In this document: positions 14,158-26,693 of the stretch, in pieces
How positions within the stretch are numbered: the stretch's first letter is position 1
Layout of the letters: every line of letters starts with the position of its first letter
DNA from: DATFVB01 sp963714035
GTDB taxonomy: Bacteria > Acidobacteriota > Thermoanaerobaculia > UBA5066 > DATFVB01
Length of the DNA stretch: 64,000 nucleotides
Direction: 5' to 3'
NCBI GenBank assembly: GCA_963714035.1
Contig: OY970224.1
Coordinates: 3,534,001 to 3,598,000, forward strand
Notes under the pieces: generated by a model
Told to the model about the DNA's origin: nothing
Seen by the model: only the letters and a program-made list of their open reading frames with translations
Database searches by the model: none
Position numbers and translations under genes: made by a program

Positions 14158-15099
14158 ATGAGCCGCGACCGGCACGGCCTTCGGCTCCGCACGCTCAAGT
14201 ACAACCTGGAGCTGACGAGCCGCTGCAATTTCCGCTGCGGAATGTGCCCGATGGACGACATCCAGCGGCCCTACGAGGACGCGCCGTGGTGGATGGTCGA
14301 GAAGGTCGCGAGCGAAATGAAAGAGCTCGGCCTGTCGATGCGCTATCTGCACGAGCTCGGCGAGCCCCTGCTCTACAAGCGGCTCGCGGAAGCGATCGAT
14401 CTCTTCCCCGGCGTCTGCGTGTCGACCAACGCCTCTCTCCTCACGCCGGAAAAATCGAAGGAGATCCTCGACAGCTCGCTCTCGCGCATCATTCTTTCCC
14501 TCGACACGCTCCTCCCCGAGGTCTACGCGGTCTCCCGGAAGGGCGGGAAGTTCGAGCAGGTCGCCGGGAACATCCGGCAGTTCCTGGCGCTGTCGAAAGG
14601 GAAGAAGATCCGCGTCGAGATCCAGCGGATGCTCACGCCCCTGACGCAGCACGAGAAGAACCGCGACTTCGAGGACTTCTTCGAGCTGTCGAAATTTCCC
14701 CAGGCCCGGGTCACGCAGAAGACGTGCGAAGGGCTCGACACGTCCGAAGTGACGGAGCTCCATCAGGCGTACTACGGCTGCTTCCAGGGGACCCCGTACC
14801 AGTGGTTCGTGATCCTCGCGAGCGGCGAGGTCTCCCATTGCTGCTACGACTACGACGCGACCCAGTCGCTCGGGAACGTCAAGACGCAGTCGATCCGCGA
14901 GATCGCCGCTTCCCCCATGCTCGACGTGATCGAGGACGGATTCAACCGGCACGACTTCTCGAAACTCCCGCGCTGCGCCGAATGCTTCAAGAATCCGGCG
15001 GCGGCGCCCCCGGTCACCGATCGGGTCTGGATGCTCGCCCAGAAGCTTCCGTCGTACATCAAGGATCCCCTGCGCCGGTTCCTGAACGCCGCGAAGTAA
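14158..15099 (+). CDS. Radical SAM protein with SPASM-like C-terminus
   Basis: A 313-residue enzyme. The 4Fe-4S/SAM motif is Cys23-x3-Cys27-x2-Cys30 (SRCNFRCGMC). The barrel follows (YLHELGEPLL as the GGE-type motif, STNASLL), then a C-terminal region with further cysteines (YGCFQG, SHCCYDYD, LPRCAECF) that fits a SPASM/twitch auxiliary-cluster domain. SPASM enzymes modify peptides, sugars or cofactors. No precursor peptide or maturase is adjacent, so the substrate is open. The presence of two Cys clusters beyond the SAM site makes a peptide or sugar modification more likely than simple cleavage. Confidence 0.85.
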   Translation: MSRDRHGLRLRTLKYNLELTSRCNFRCGMCPMDDIQRPYEDAPWWMVEKVASEMKELGLSMRYLHELGEPLLYKRLAEAIDLFPGVCVSTNASLLTPEKSKEILDSSLSRIILSLDTLLPEVYAVSRKGGKFEQVAGNIRQFLALSKGKKIRVEIQRMLTPLTQHEKNRDFEDFFELSKFPQARVTQKTCEGLDTSEVTELHQAYYGCFQGTPYQWFVILASGEVSHCCYDYDATQSLGNVKTQSIREIAASPMLDVIEDGFNRHDFSKLPRCAECFKNPAAAPPVTDRVWMLAQKLPSYIKDPLRRFLNAAK

Positions 15100-15169
15100 T
15101 AGCCGCCGGCCGGGAAGCGACGGAATCGCCTGACTCGGCCGGACGGCGCCGGCTTGGCCGGCCTGGCGC

Positions 15170-18100
15170 TCAGAAGCGGACGCCGACCCCCAGCTCGAAC
15201 GTCCGGGGCGCCTGGTAGCTGGCGGAGCTCGTCGGCTTTCCAAAGTTCGGGCCGAGGCGGTAGTTCACGCCCTCCTTCGGCTTGTCGGTGAAGGGGTCGA
15301 ACGGAGACAGGTTCTTCGGGTCGTCGTGGGCGGTGAGGACCGTCGTGTCGACGGCGACCACACCGGCCTGGTTGAAGACGTTGAAGACCTGCGCATGAAC
15401 GAAGAGCTCGACGCTTCGGAACGCCGGCAGCGACCAGTCGAGCGCGAGATCGGTGTGGGTGATGTTGTCGGTCCGGTATTTCCCGGGCCGCGTGAAGAAG
15501 TATTGCACCGTGCCGGGGATCCCCGCGTTGCCGAGAGGGTCGGCGTAGCCCGGGTTGACGACGTAGGGACGGGAGTCGATCGATCCGACCGCCTCGTAGC
15601 CGAGCCCCGAGTCGAATGCTTCGAGGGCGCTGGCCGACAGGGTTCCGCTCCGCACCGGCACCCGGTAGATCACCCAGGCCCGGGCGCGATGGCGCTCGTC
15701 GGGAGAAAACGGGGAGATGCCCTCTCCGGTGACGTCGCCGTAGGGCGAGCTCCACCGCGCCTCCTTGTACTCCGGGTATTCGTTCAACATTCCCCAGGTC
15801 GCGGAGTCGCGGTTGAATTCGCCGATGAAGTTCCCCGTCAGGTGCGACCAGGTGTACGTGGCGGCGGCGGACAGGCGTTCGCCGAAATGATCCTCCAACT
15901 GGAGCTGCAGGGCGGCGTAGCGGCGTTTGATCCGGTTGGAGTTCCCGATCTCTTCGACGTCGTAGACGTTGCCGAACGGATCGGGCGGGGTCTGACCGGT
16001 CGTCGTGTCGATTGTTCCGCTGTACGAGTCCCGGTAGTCCCGGTAGAGCAGATCGATCCGGGCGAAGCCTTTCGAGCCGAGCGCCGATTCGACCCCCGCG
16101 GAGATCTCGTTCGCATACGGCGATCGGAGCCCACCGGGGGCGATCCGCGTCGAGTAGCCGGGAAGCGAGGCCCCGGCGGTCGGCATGCTCGCCGTCCCGC
16201 CGATCGAGTCGAACCACGCGAAAAGCTGCGCGAGCGCCTGGTCCTTCGAGAGGAGCGCGGAGGTCGGGGCGGACACGTCGCAGTTGATGCAGGGGCCGGC
16301 GTACGTCCAGGCGAAGTCCGCCGGGTTTCCGGCGGCGGAACCGGCGTCGGCCAGTCTCGGGTGGATCTTCGTGACGTACTTGCCGTAGCCCGCGTCGAGG
16401 AGGAGCCGGCCGTCTCCCCGCGGATCGAGGCGGACGTCGAGGCGCGGGCTCAGCGCCCCGGAATCGGACACGAGGGCGCCGCTGCTGCTCCGGGCGTGGT
16501 TCTTGTCCCAGCGGAGGCCGAGGTTCGTGCTCCAGTGGCGCCCGAGCTGGACGAGATCGTTGACGTAGACCGAGTCCGTGACGATGGGGGTCTCCCGGGC
16601 CGGCGCGACGATCGGATGCCACTCGATCGTCGTGCTGCCGTTGTTCTGAAAGGACGGAAAAACATCGGTCCCCCGGACGATCGAGCGCGTCTCGTCGACG
16701 ACGAAACCGCTGCTGCTGAAGTCGTTCTCTTCCAGGCTGGTCTCGGCGAAACGCTCGTAGCCGATTCGCAGGTCGTGCTCTCCGAGCGATCCGGCCGACA
16801 GGAGTGTGGAGGCTTTCGCGGACCATGTGTCGTTGTCGAAGCGGCTCGGAGGCTGACCGGAGAATTGCGGCGCGCCGAAGCGGCGCAACCCGGTCAGGTC
16901 GAGGATATGCGTGCCGTGAACCGGATCGGTGAAGTCGGGGCCGCCCTGCTCGATCTCGAAGCGTCGGCGGGAGTACTGGCCCTCCAGGAAGAGCGACCCG
17001 GAAACCACGCCGCTCGCGTTCAACGCCAGCAGGGAGTTCGGCAGGGTCCTCGGCATCAGAGTGTCGGTCGAGAGGATCGCCCGATTGAAGGCGTAGTTGG
17101 TTTCGTCCAGTCGGTTGTCGATGTAGGAGGCGACGAAGCTCACCCCGGGAGCGACCGCCGTCGTCAGCTTGCCTTCGAGCCGGCGTTCGTCGCGGCCATA
17201 GGTGTAGGGAACCGGGGCGGGATCGGAATTTCCGTGGAGCGCGAGGGGGCGCGTCTCCATCGACTGGCCGAGATCGGCGCTGCGGGCCGCGGCGAACGCC
17301 CAGACGCGATCTTTCCAGACCGGGAACCCGAGTGTCGCTTCGTAGGTCTCGTCCGTGTGGTCGACGCGGTTGTCCACCCCGAGAGACCGATCGTACGCGT
17401 CGTTCGCGGCCCATGCGTTGTTCGTGAAGGTCGTGCGGAACGAGCCGGAAGGCCGGTTCCCGCCGGAGCGGGTGACGACGTCCACGACGCCTCCCAGGAA
17501 GCGCCCGTATTCCGCCGAGATGCGGCCGGTTTGAACCGTCGTTTCCTGGATCGCGTCCTCGATGAAGAGGTCCTGAGGCTGCCCGCGCAGGTTCTCGTTG
17601 ACGATGACGCCGTCGATGAGAAAGAGGTTTTCGTAGGAGACGGCTCCCGAGATCATCATCGCCGGCTTCTGGCTGGCGCTGCCGAGACTCGACGCCGGGC
17701 CATTCTCGTTCACACCCGGAGCGAGCAGCGTCGCATCGCGCAGCGTCCGCTCGGAGGGGAGAGCGTTGATGAGCGTCTGCGGGAAGTTGGCGGCGATCTC
17801 GGTGCCCCGCTCCGGCGCCGTCTCGCTCGAGACGGTGACGGACTCCGCCACCGGTGCCGGCCAGAGGGCCTGGTCCAGACGCACCGTCCTCGCTGCCGGG
17901 AGAGCGACCGTTCTCGAGACCTCCTCCAGGCCGGCCGCATGGAACGTCACCCGATAGTCGCCGGGCGGCAGAATCGCGATGAGGTACTCGCCCTTCGGCG
18001 AGGTCAGCGCCTGCCGCGTTCCCTGCAACGACGGCGACGCGACGCTCACCGTCACGCCGGCAATCGGCTTTCCGCCTTCGGAGGTGACGGTACCGGCGAG

Positions 18101-18174
18101 AGTGGCGAGCGGAAGGCCCTGGCCGGAAGCCCGCGCCGCCGCGAGGGCGAGGGCGACCGAGCCGAGGAGTTTCC

Positions 18175-18178
<4 letters not shown>
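15170..18178 (-). CDS. TonB-dependent receptor, Oar-like with carboxypeptidase-regulatory domain
   Basis: A 1002-residue outer-membrane protein. Signal peptide (1-19), then a CarboxypepD_reg-like beta-sandwich (~26-105: LAGTVTSEGGKPIAGVTVSV ... PPGDYRVTFHAAGL), a plug (~130-235 with NLFLIDGVIVNENLRG and YGRFLGGVVDVVTRSGGN), and a long beta-barrel ending in an aromatic residue (FELGVGVRF). This layout is that of Oar-like receptors, which are very common in Acidobacteria and probably import oligosaccharides or peptides. The gene overlaps the 3' end of the kinase gene (ATGA-type), so it is the last gene of the regulator-kinase-receptor unit. Confidence 0.9.
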
Positions 18179-20765
<2,587 letters not shown>

Positions 20766-20769
<4 letters not shown>

Positions 20770-21419
20770 CGGCTTCTCACGGACGCGGTCGAAATTCCTC
20801 CGATGAATCGGCGCAGAACCATCTCGACGGTTCCGATCCGGACATGATCGCCGTCGTTCAGCGGGCGAAGCGTCGTGACCCTTTTCTCCCCCAGGAATGT
20901 GCCGTTCTTGCTGCCCAGGTCCTCGAGCGTGGCGGAGTCTCCCGACACGACGATCCTCGCGTGGCGGCGCGAAACGCTGTGGACGTCGATCCACGCAGCG
21001 GCCTCCGGCTCACGTCCGAGCACGTTCTCGCCCGGCCGAAGCGTGATCTCGCGGTCTCCCCAGATCAGCCGGAAAGTCGCCGGCTCGGCGTTGCCGGCGG
21101 CAGACGAGGGGAGCTCCTCGACCTTCGCGGCGAAGGCGTAGCCGAAGCGCTGGACGGTGCGGATGATCCGTGGACGGCGGGCGTCGTCGCCCAGGACGGC
21201 CCGAAGATGAGCGACGAGGTTGGCCAGATTGGCGTCGGAAACGAAAGTGCCGGGCCAGAGCTCGGCATGGATCTGGGACTTGGAGACCGCCTTCGGCCGG
21301 TTTCGCACGAGCTTCTCCAGAAGCTGGAACGCCTTTGGAGGGAGCGCAATCGGCTCTCCATCCCGAAAGATCTCGCGGCTTTCCGAATCCAGAGCACAAC
21401 CACTGAACGTGAAACGCAT
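20766..21419 (-). CDS. Winged-helix (OmpR-type) DNA-binding protein fused to FHA domain
   Basis: A 217-residue regulator. Residues ~1-100 form a trans_reg_C winged helix: PIALPPKAFQLLEKLVRN, LWPGTFVSDANLANLVAHLR, and the wing RTVQRFGYAF. Residues ~115-205 form an FHA phosphothreonine-binding domain with GRE (135-137), SRRHA (150-154) and GSKNGTF (169-175). The fusion links phospho-Thr recognition directly to DNA binding. As the kinase follows in an ATGA overlap, this protein is its probable substrate or phospho-reader, and may regulate the receptor gene (inference). The larger open frame upstream is a shadow of the Vgb-like gene. Confidence 0.9.
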
Positions 21420-21545
21420 GGGAGCTTCTGTATTCAATGCTAGCAGACCGAAGCGGCATCCCATTGGACAAAAAGTGAGGATTCGTTGGAAAAGCGATGA
21501 GACTCCCGCCGACGATCGTTCCATCCTCGCGGTGGAGGAACAGTC

Positions 21546-22910
21546 ATGACCAAGTCGAGCTGGATTTCGATGCTCGCTGCTTACGGGGCGCTCGCGTCGA
21601 TGTTCGCGGGGCTCTCTCTCGTCTCGACCCCCGCCGAGGCGGCGAGCGGGGTCACCGAATATCCGATCCCGACGGCGGGGCGGAACCCGGTCGAGATCGT
21701 GACCGGTCCCGACGGGAACCTCTGGTTCACGGAAGGGGCTTCCGACGGGGGCATCGGGAGGATCACACCCGCGGGAGTCGTCACGGAGTTTCCGCTGGCG
21801 CCGGGCGACAACGCTTCCGGGCCGATCACCGCGGGAAGCGACGGCGCGATCTGGTTTCGCGGTGAGGCGAGTCTCAGGGCCGCCGTCGACCGCATGACGC
21901 CGGACGGGCACGTCAGCCAGTATGCGATTCCTTCGGATCCGAGTGAGATGACTCTCGGGCCTGACGGCATCATCTGGTATACATCCTGTCTCTCCATCGG
22001 CCGACTCTTTGAGACCAGCGATGTCGCGGAATTCAATCTGCCTTTGTCGCAGAGCGTCGATCCGTCCGATTTCTGCACGAGCGACGGAGAAGCGGTCGGA
22101 ATCACCACGGGCGCCGACGGGAACCTCTGGTTTGCGGTCGACGGGGACGGAGACATCAGCCGCGGCGATTCGAGCCGGGGTCAACTCGGACGGATCACTC
22201 CGGACGGGCAGATCACCCTGTTCGACGCCGGGGGAAACAACCCCGAGCAGATCGCCTCCGGTTCGGACGGCAACCTCTGGTTCACCGACGCCCAGCACAA
22301 CGCGATCGGCCGAGCAACGTTGTCGGGTGGGATCACCATTTATCCGATCCCGTCGGGAAATGCTCCGCAGTACATCGTCGCCGGCCCGGACGGCAACCTC
22401 TGGTTCACGGAAAACTCGGACCGCATCGGTCGAATCACGCCGAACGGCCAGATCGCGGAGCTTTCCCTTCCGGCCGGCTCCGGGCCCTCGGGGATCACGG
22501 TGGGCCCGGATCAGAAGATCTGGTTTACGGAGGCCACCAGCAACAGGATCGGACGACTGGACCCGGCCGCGACATGTCTCCCGGACGCCCAGACGCTCTG
22601 CCTGGGGATTTTCCGTATCACGACGGCCTGGCAGGGATCGGGACAATCCGGCGCGGGGAACCCCATATCGATCACGCCGAACACAGGGGCGTTCTGGTTC
22701 TTCGATCCGTCGAACGTCGAAGTCTTCGTCAAGATCCTGGACGCGTGCCGGGAATCGGGAACATTCAACGTCTACGTCAACGGACTGACGCACCTCGGCG
22801 TGACCGTAACGGTCACGGACACGGAGTCGGGGACGTCGAAGACGTTCGTCAATCCGGAGGGCGCCCCGTTCTCGCTGATCTTCGACGGCTCGACGTTCGC
22901 CTGTCCGTGA
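21546..22910 (+). CDS. Vgb-like beta-propeller secreted protein, copy 1
   Basis: A 454-residue protein. Signal peptide (1-32, AEA cut). Residues ~35-330 make a seven-bladed propeller of the streptogramin-lyase (Vgb) type, with repeated GPDGNLWFTE, GRITPxGxxxEF and GADGNLWFAV units. The C-terminal ~120 residues (CLPDAQTLCLGIFRITTAW, then NPISITPNTGAFWFFD and EVFVKILDACRES) form a beta-sandwich tail often attached to exported Acidobacterial proteins. True virginiamycin lyases are shorter and cytoplasmic, so an antibiotic-lyase role should not be assumed. Very similar to the next gene. Confidence 0.8.
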   Translation: MTKSSWISMLAAYGALASMFAGLSLVSTPAEAASGVTEYPIPTAGRNPVEIVTGPDGNLWFTEGASDGGIGRITPAGVVTEFPLAPGDNASGPITAGSDGAIWFRGEASLRAAVDRMTPDGHVSQYAIPSDPSEMTLGPDGIIWYTSCLSIGRLFETSDVAEFNLPLSQSVDPSDFCTSDGEAVGITTGADGNLWFAVDGDGDISRGDSSRGQLGRITPDGQITLFDAGGNNPEQIASGSDGNLWFTDAQHNAIGRATLSGGITIYPIPSGNAPQYIVAGPDGNLWFTENSDRIGRITPNGQIAELSLPAGSGPSGITVGPDQKIWFTEATSNRIGRLDPAATCLPDAQTLCLGIFRITTAWQGSGQSGAGNPISITPNTGAFWFFDPSNVEVFVKILDACRESGTFNVYVNGLTHLGVTVTVTDTESGTSKTFVNPEGAPFSLIFDGSTFACP

Positions 22911-22944
22911 CCCCACGTTTCGCGAGCACGAAAGGAGGAACCCC

Positions 22945-24309
22945 GTGGATACACGCAAGTCCAGGACGCCGGTATTCCGATTTCTTCAGGTTTCGGGTTG
23001 CATCACAAGCGTCGTGCTGTCTTCGGCGTTGGCGCGAGCCTCGGGCGGTCTGACCGAGTATCCGATCCCGACGGCGGGGCGGAACCCGGTCGAGATCGTG
23101 ACCGGTCCCGACGGCAACCTCTGGTTCACGGAAAGCGCTTTCGACGGGGAGATCGGGCGGATCACCCCGTCCGGAGTCGTCACGGAGTTTCCGCTGGCAG
23201 AGAGGGACATCGCTTCCAATCCCGGACCGATCACCGCGGGAAGCGACGGCGCGATCTGGTTTCGCGAGAATTTCAGTACGGTCGACCGCATGACGCCGGA
23301 CGGGCACATCAACCAGTATCAGGGTGGGTTTTCGGACCCGAATGAGATGACTCTCGGGCCTGACGGCTTCATCTGGTATTCATCCTGTCTCTCCATTGGC
23401 CGACTGGATGTAACCAATGGCATCGCGGAATTCAACCTGCCTTTGGCGCAGAGTAACGATCCGGTCGATTTCTGCACGAGCGACGGAGAAGCGGTCGGAA
23501 TCACGACGGGCGCCGACGGGAACCTCTGGTTTGCAGTCGACGGGGACGGAGACAGCAGCCGCGGCGATTCGAGCCGGGGTCAACTCGGACAGATCACTCA
23601 GGACGGAATGATCACCCTGTTCGACGCCGGTGGTTACAATCCACGTGAGATCGCCGCCGGAGCCGACGGCAACCTCTGGTTCACGGACGCCCGGCACAAC
23701 GTGATCGGCCGATCGACGCTGTCAGGAGGGATCACCATCTACCCGATCCCGTCGGGGAGCGGCGCGCGGTACATCACCGCCGGCCCCGACGGCAATCTCT
23801 GGTTCACGGAAAACTCGGACCGCATCGGCCGAATCACGCCGAAGGGGGAGATCGCGGAGATTTCCCTCCCGGCTGGCTCCGGTCCCTCGGGAATCACGGT
23901 CGGCCCGGATCATGCCATCTGGTTCACGGAGGCCAGCGGCAACAAGATCGGACGGCTGGACCCGGCCGCGGCCTGTCTTCCGGAGGCCCATACACTTTGC
24001 CTGGGGATTTTCCGTATCACGACGGCCTGGCAAGGATCGGGACAATCCGGAGCGGGGAACCCCATGTCGATCACGCCGAACACCGGAGCGTTCTCGTTCT
24101 TCGACGCGTCGAACGTCGAGGTCTTCGTCAAGATCCTGGACGCGTGCCGGGAATCGGGAAAATTCAACGTCTACGTCAACGGACTGACGCACCTCGGCGT
24201 GACGGTCAGCGTCACGGACACCGAGACCGGGACGTCGAAGACGTTCGTCAACCCGGGCGGCGCCCCGTTCTCCCTTCTCTTCGACGGCTCGACGTTCGCC
24301 TGCCCGTGA
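22945..24309 (+). CDS. Vgb-like beta-propeller secreted protein, copy 2
   Basis: A 454-residue protein, same length and architecture as the preceding gene and about four-fifths identical by eye. The signal peptide differs completely, while the propeller and C-terminal tail match nearly throughout. AAAGGAGGAACCCCGTG gives a clear ribosome binding site and a GTG start 34 bases after the first copy. The pair arose by tandem duplication, then the leaders diverged. Differences cluster in a loop near residues 65-100 (GDNASGP versus RDIASNPGP), where a ligand site might sit. Confidence 0.8.
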   Translation: MDTRKSRTPVFRFLQVSGCITSVVLSSALARASGGLTEYPIPTAGRNPVEIVTGPDGNLWFTESAFDGEIGRITPSGVVTEFPLAERDIASNPGPITAGSDGAIWFRENFSTVDRMTPDGHINQYQGGFSDPNEMTLGPDGFIWYSSCLSIGRLDVTNGIAEFNLPLAQSNDPVDFCTSDGEAVGITTGADGNLWFAVDGDGDSSRGDSSRGQLGQITQDGMITLFDAGGYNPREIAAGADGNLWFTDARHNVIGRSTLSGGITIYPIPSGSGARYITAGPDGNLWFTENSDRIGRITPKGEIAEISLPAGSGPSGITVGPDHAIWFTEASGNKIGRLDPAAACLPEAHTLCLGIFRITTAWQGSGQSGAGNPMSITPNTGAFSFFDASNVEVFVKILDACRESGKFNVYVNGLTHLGVTVSVTDTETGTSKTFVNPGGAPFSLLFDGSTFACP

Positions 24310-24340
24310 CTCGTCACCCGCAACGGATCGACTCGCGACT

Positions 24341-24374
24341 GGCGGTTTCCCGACCGCCCGGACGTCAGTCCGGG
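24341..24374. terminator. Convergent-gene hairpins
   Basis: GGCGGT-loop-ACCGCC at 24341-24358 and CGGAC-GTCA-GTCCG just beyond lie between the second Vgb-like gene and the converging EamA gene. No T tract; a weak bidirectional terminator is possible. Confidence 0.3.
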
Positions 24375-25219
24375 CTCGGCACTCCGCCCGTCGGCGAGCT
24401 TCCCGTGACGATCGTTCGCCAGAGGATCGCGCCGAGGACGATCGCCGCGCCGGCGATCGCCCAGGGAGTGGGCCTCTCTCCGATCCCGAGGAAGACCCAG
24501 ATCGGATTCAGCATCGGCTCGAGGAGGGAGACGATCGACGCCTCGGCCGCCGTGATCGTCTCGAGTCCCTTGACGAACAGGGCGTAGGCGCAGCCGATCT
24601 GGACGACTCCCAGGAACGCGAGGATCGCGAACTCGCCCGCCGGGATCGCGAACGGCCGGGGAACGAACGGGACGGCGCAGAGGCTGCCGACCGCGTTTCC
24701 GAAGATCGCGGTCCACTTCGACGCGTCGCCGCGCTGGCGCCGCAGGAGGAGGACGGTCGCCGCGTAGAAGGCGCCCGAGACGAGCGCGACCCCGTTGCCC
24801 GCCATCCCCTGAGAAGAAAGCCGGCCGACGAAGAAGAGGACCATCCCCGCGACACAGGCCGAAGCCGCGGCGACGTCGCGCCCGCGGATCGCGTCGTGCG
24901 CGATGAGCGGAGAGAAGAGAAGGACCCAGACGAGCCCGGAGTTCTGGAGGAAGATCGCGTTGGCGGCCGTGGTCCACCTGGTCGCGACGACGAACGAGAT
25001 CACCATTCCGGCATAGACCACGATCGACGCGGCCAGCATCGGCGTCGGGCGCACTCTCTTCGGCCGGAGGAGGACGAGCAGCACGATCGACGCGATCCAC
25101 GCCCGATGAAAGACGATCTGGAGGGGCGGGAGGTCGAGCTCCTTGATCGCGAGGCCCCCGGTCGACCAGAGGACCGCGGCGGCAGCGACCAGAAGGGCGC
25201 CCCGCCGCTCCGGCGTCAC
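24365..25219 (-). CDS. EamA/DMT-family transporter
   Basis: A 284-residue inner-membrane protein with ten hydrophobic segments in two EamA repeats (~5-130 and ~140-270), typical of drug/metabolite exporters of the RhaT/YdcZ-like superfamily. Signature bits are ALLVAAAAVLWSTGGLAIKE at the first helix and ASIVSLLEPMLNPIWVFLGI in the second repeat (EP motif). The GTG start at 25219 overlaps the stop of the SprT-like gene (GTGA), so the two are co-translated. Substrate cannot be told; relatives export amino acids or metabolites. Confidence 0.85.
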   Translation of the reverse strand: MTPERRGALLVAAAAVLWSTGGLAIKELDLPPLQIVFHRAWIASIVLLVLLRPKRVRPTPMLAASIVVYAGMVISFVVATRWTTAANAIFLQNSGLVWVLLFSPLIAHDAIRGRDVAAASACVAGMVLFFVGRLSSQGMAGNGVALVSGAFYAATVLLLRRQRGDASKWTAIFGNAVGSLCAVPFVPRPFAIPAGEFAILAFLGVVQIGCAYALFVKGLETITAAEASIVSLLEPMLNPIWVFLGIGERPTPWAIAGAAIVLGAILWRTIVTGSSPTGGVPSPD

Positions 25220-25728
25220 TTCGATTTGCCCGCGGCGGCCGAACGCACCCGACGCAGGCGGGCGGGCCGGCCCTTCCGGTGGCAGGCGGCGCAGAGCATC
25301 GCGCGGCGGAACGGGCGGATCCGGGGGAAGTGCGCCCGGCACGACTCGCAGCGGTAGACGATCTCGCGCTTCTTGCGGAACTCGTTCAACGCGACCGTCT
25401 CGGGCGCGTGGCGGCGGCGCGCGCCGAACGCGCGCGCGACCTTCCAGAACTTCGCCGAGTGCGCCTCGTCCGGCCCGTGCGACCGGAAGCAGAAGGCATG
25501 CGCCGCCTCGTGCTTGAGCGTCTCGATCTTGTCCCGCTCGGAGAGGTGCGCCGAGATGACGATCGCGTGCGGCGGCCCGTAGGTGATGTGGCCGCCGGTC
25601 AGTTTCCGGCGCGAGATCCGGACGCGCGCGGGATGGAGCCCGAATCGTTCCGCGAGGCCGTCGTAGATCTGTTGGAGACGCGTCCGCTCGTCGGCCGGGA
25701 TCGGGAAAAGGAAACCTTGTTCGGGCAT
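25216..25728 (-). CDS. SprT-like zinc metallopeptidase-fold protein
   Basis: A 170-residue protein. The start MPEQGFLF (25728) is chosen over an upstream ATG on family fit. The SprT zinc site is visible as HEAAH (LKHEAAHAFCF) followed by a His in GPDEAHSAKFW, as in Spartan-type proteins. A C-terminal zinc ribbon (CESCRAHFPR ... CAACH) follows. In bacteria the family is uncharacterised; eukaryotic Spartan cuts DNA-protein crosslinks. All metal ligands and the Glu of HExxH are intact. It overlaps the EamA gene. Confidence 0.82.
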   Translation of the reverse strand: MPEQGFLFPIPADERTRLQQIYDGLAERFGLHPARVRISRRKLTGGHITYGPPHAIVISAHLSERDKIETLKHEAAHAFCFRSHGPDEAHSAKFWKVARAFGARRRHAPETVALNEFRKKREIVYRCESCRAHFPRIRPFRRAMLCAACHRKGRPARLRRVRSAAAGKSK

Positions 25729-25796
25729 CGAGTCTCCGGATTGTACGACAGAGCCTGGGCGCCCCACGAGTCGTAGAATCGAGCCGGAGGTGGTAG

Positions 25797-26552
25797 TTGA
25801 AAAGGACGATCGGACTTCTCGCCACGGCGGCCCTGCTCCTCTCGGCCATGACCTGGGGCGCCGGCGCCGGCAGCCCCGTTTCGTACAAGAGCGGCGACGA
25901 GACCGTCACCGGCTATCTCGCCGCGCCGGGCGGAAGCGGCAGGCACCCGGCGTTGATCGTGGTTCACGAGTGGTGGGGCTTGAACGACTGGGTGCGCGGC
26001 AAAGCCGACCATTTCGCGAAGGACGGCTACGTGGCGCTCGCCGTGGACCTCTACCGGGGAAAGAGCACCGATCACGATGCCGACGTCGCCCACCAGCTCA
26101 TGCGCGGCCTCCCGGAGGATCGCGCCGCCCGGGACATCGACGCGGCGTTCCGCTATCTCGCGTCGCGTCCCGACGTGGACCCGGCGCGCATCGGGTCGAT
26201 CGGCTGGTGCATGGGGGGAGGCTATTCGCTCCAGGCCGCGATTGAGGAGCCGGGCCTGGCCGCGTGCGTCGTCAACTACGGGCGGCTCGTGACCGAGCCT
26301 GGGACGATCGCGAAGATCCGTGCGCCGATGCTCGGAAATTTCGGCGCCGAGGACCAGGGCATCCCGCCCGCGTCGGTGGAGGCGTTCCAGACGCAGGCGC
26401 GCGCCGCCGGCAAGACGATCGACTTCAAGGTCTATCCGGGCGCGGGGCACGGATTCGCGTCGAATCCCGACCCGAAGGTCTTTCGGCCCGACGCGGCGCG
26501 CGATGCCGACGCGCGGACCGATGCGTTCCTCGCGAAAGAGTTGAAGAAATAG
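25797..26552 (+). CDS. Dienelactone hydrolase family protein, exported
   Basis: A 251-residue alpha/beta hydrolase with a signal peptide (1-24). The nucleophile is Cys in GWCMGGG, as in carboxymethylenebutenolidase. The family's VVHEWWGLNDWVRGKADHFA segment precedes it, and Asp in GAEDQG and His in GAGHGFAS complete the triad. The enzyme probably hydrolyses a lactone or ester outside the cytoplasm; the true substrate is open because most exported DLH proteins are uncharacterised. TTG start at 25797, six bases after GGAGG. Confidence 0.85.
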   Translation: MKRTIGLLATAALLLSAMTWGAGAGSPVSYKSGDETVTGYLAAPGGSGRHPALIVVHEWWGLNDWVRGKADHFAKDGYVALAVDLYRGKSTDHDADVAHQLMRGLPEDRAARDIDAAFRYLASRPDVDPARIGSIGWCMGGGYSLQAAIEEPGLAACVVNYGRLVTEPGTIAKIRAPMLGNFGAEDQGIPPASVEAFQTQARAAGKTIDFKVYPGAGHGFASNPDPKVFRPDAARDADARTDAFLAKELKK

Positions 26553-26693
26553 CCGATTCGAGGCGCGGCGGGCGAACAGACGGCCGGAAATGTCCGGCCC
26601 CGATCGGGATCCTTCGGCCGCTCGCCGCGGCCTTCCGCCACCGCTCTCGCTACGGCGCGGCTTTGCCGGATGACTCGCGCGGGAGCGCGCGAG

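Noticed and set aside
21546..24309. Virginiamycin-resistance genes
   Set aside because: The propeller signature is shared by many exported proteins; these have signal peptides and extra C-terminal domains, so a lyase role is not supported.
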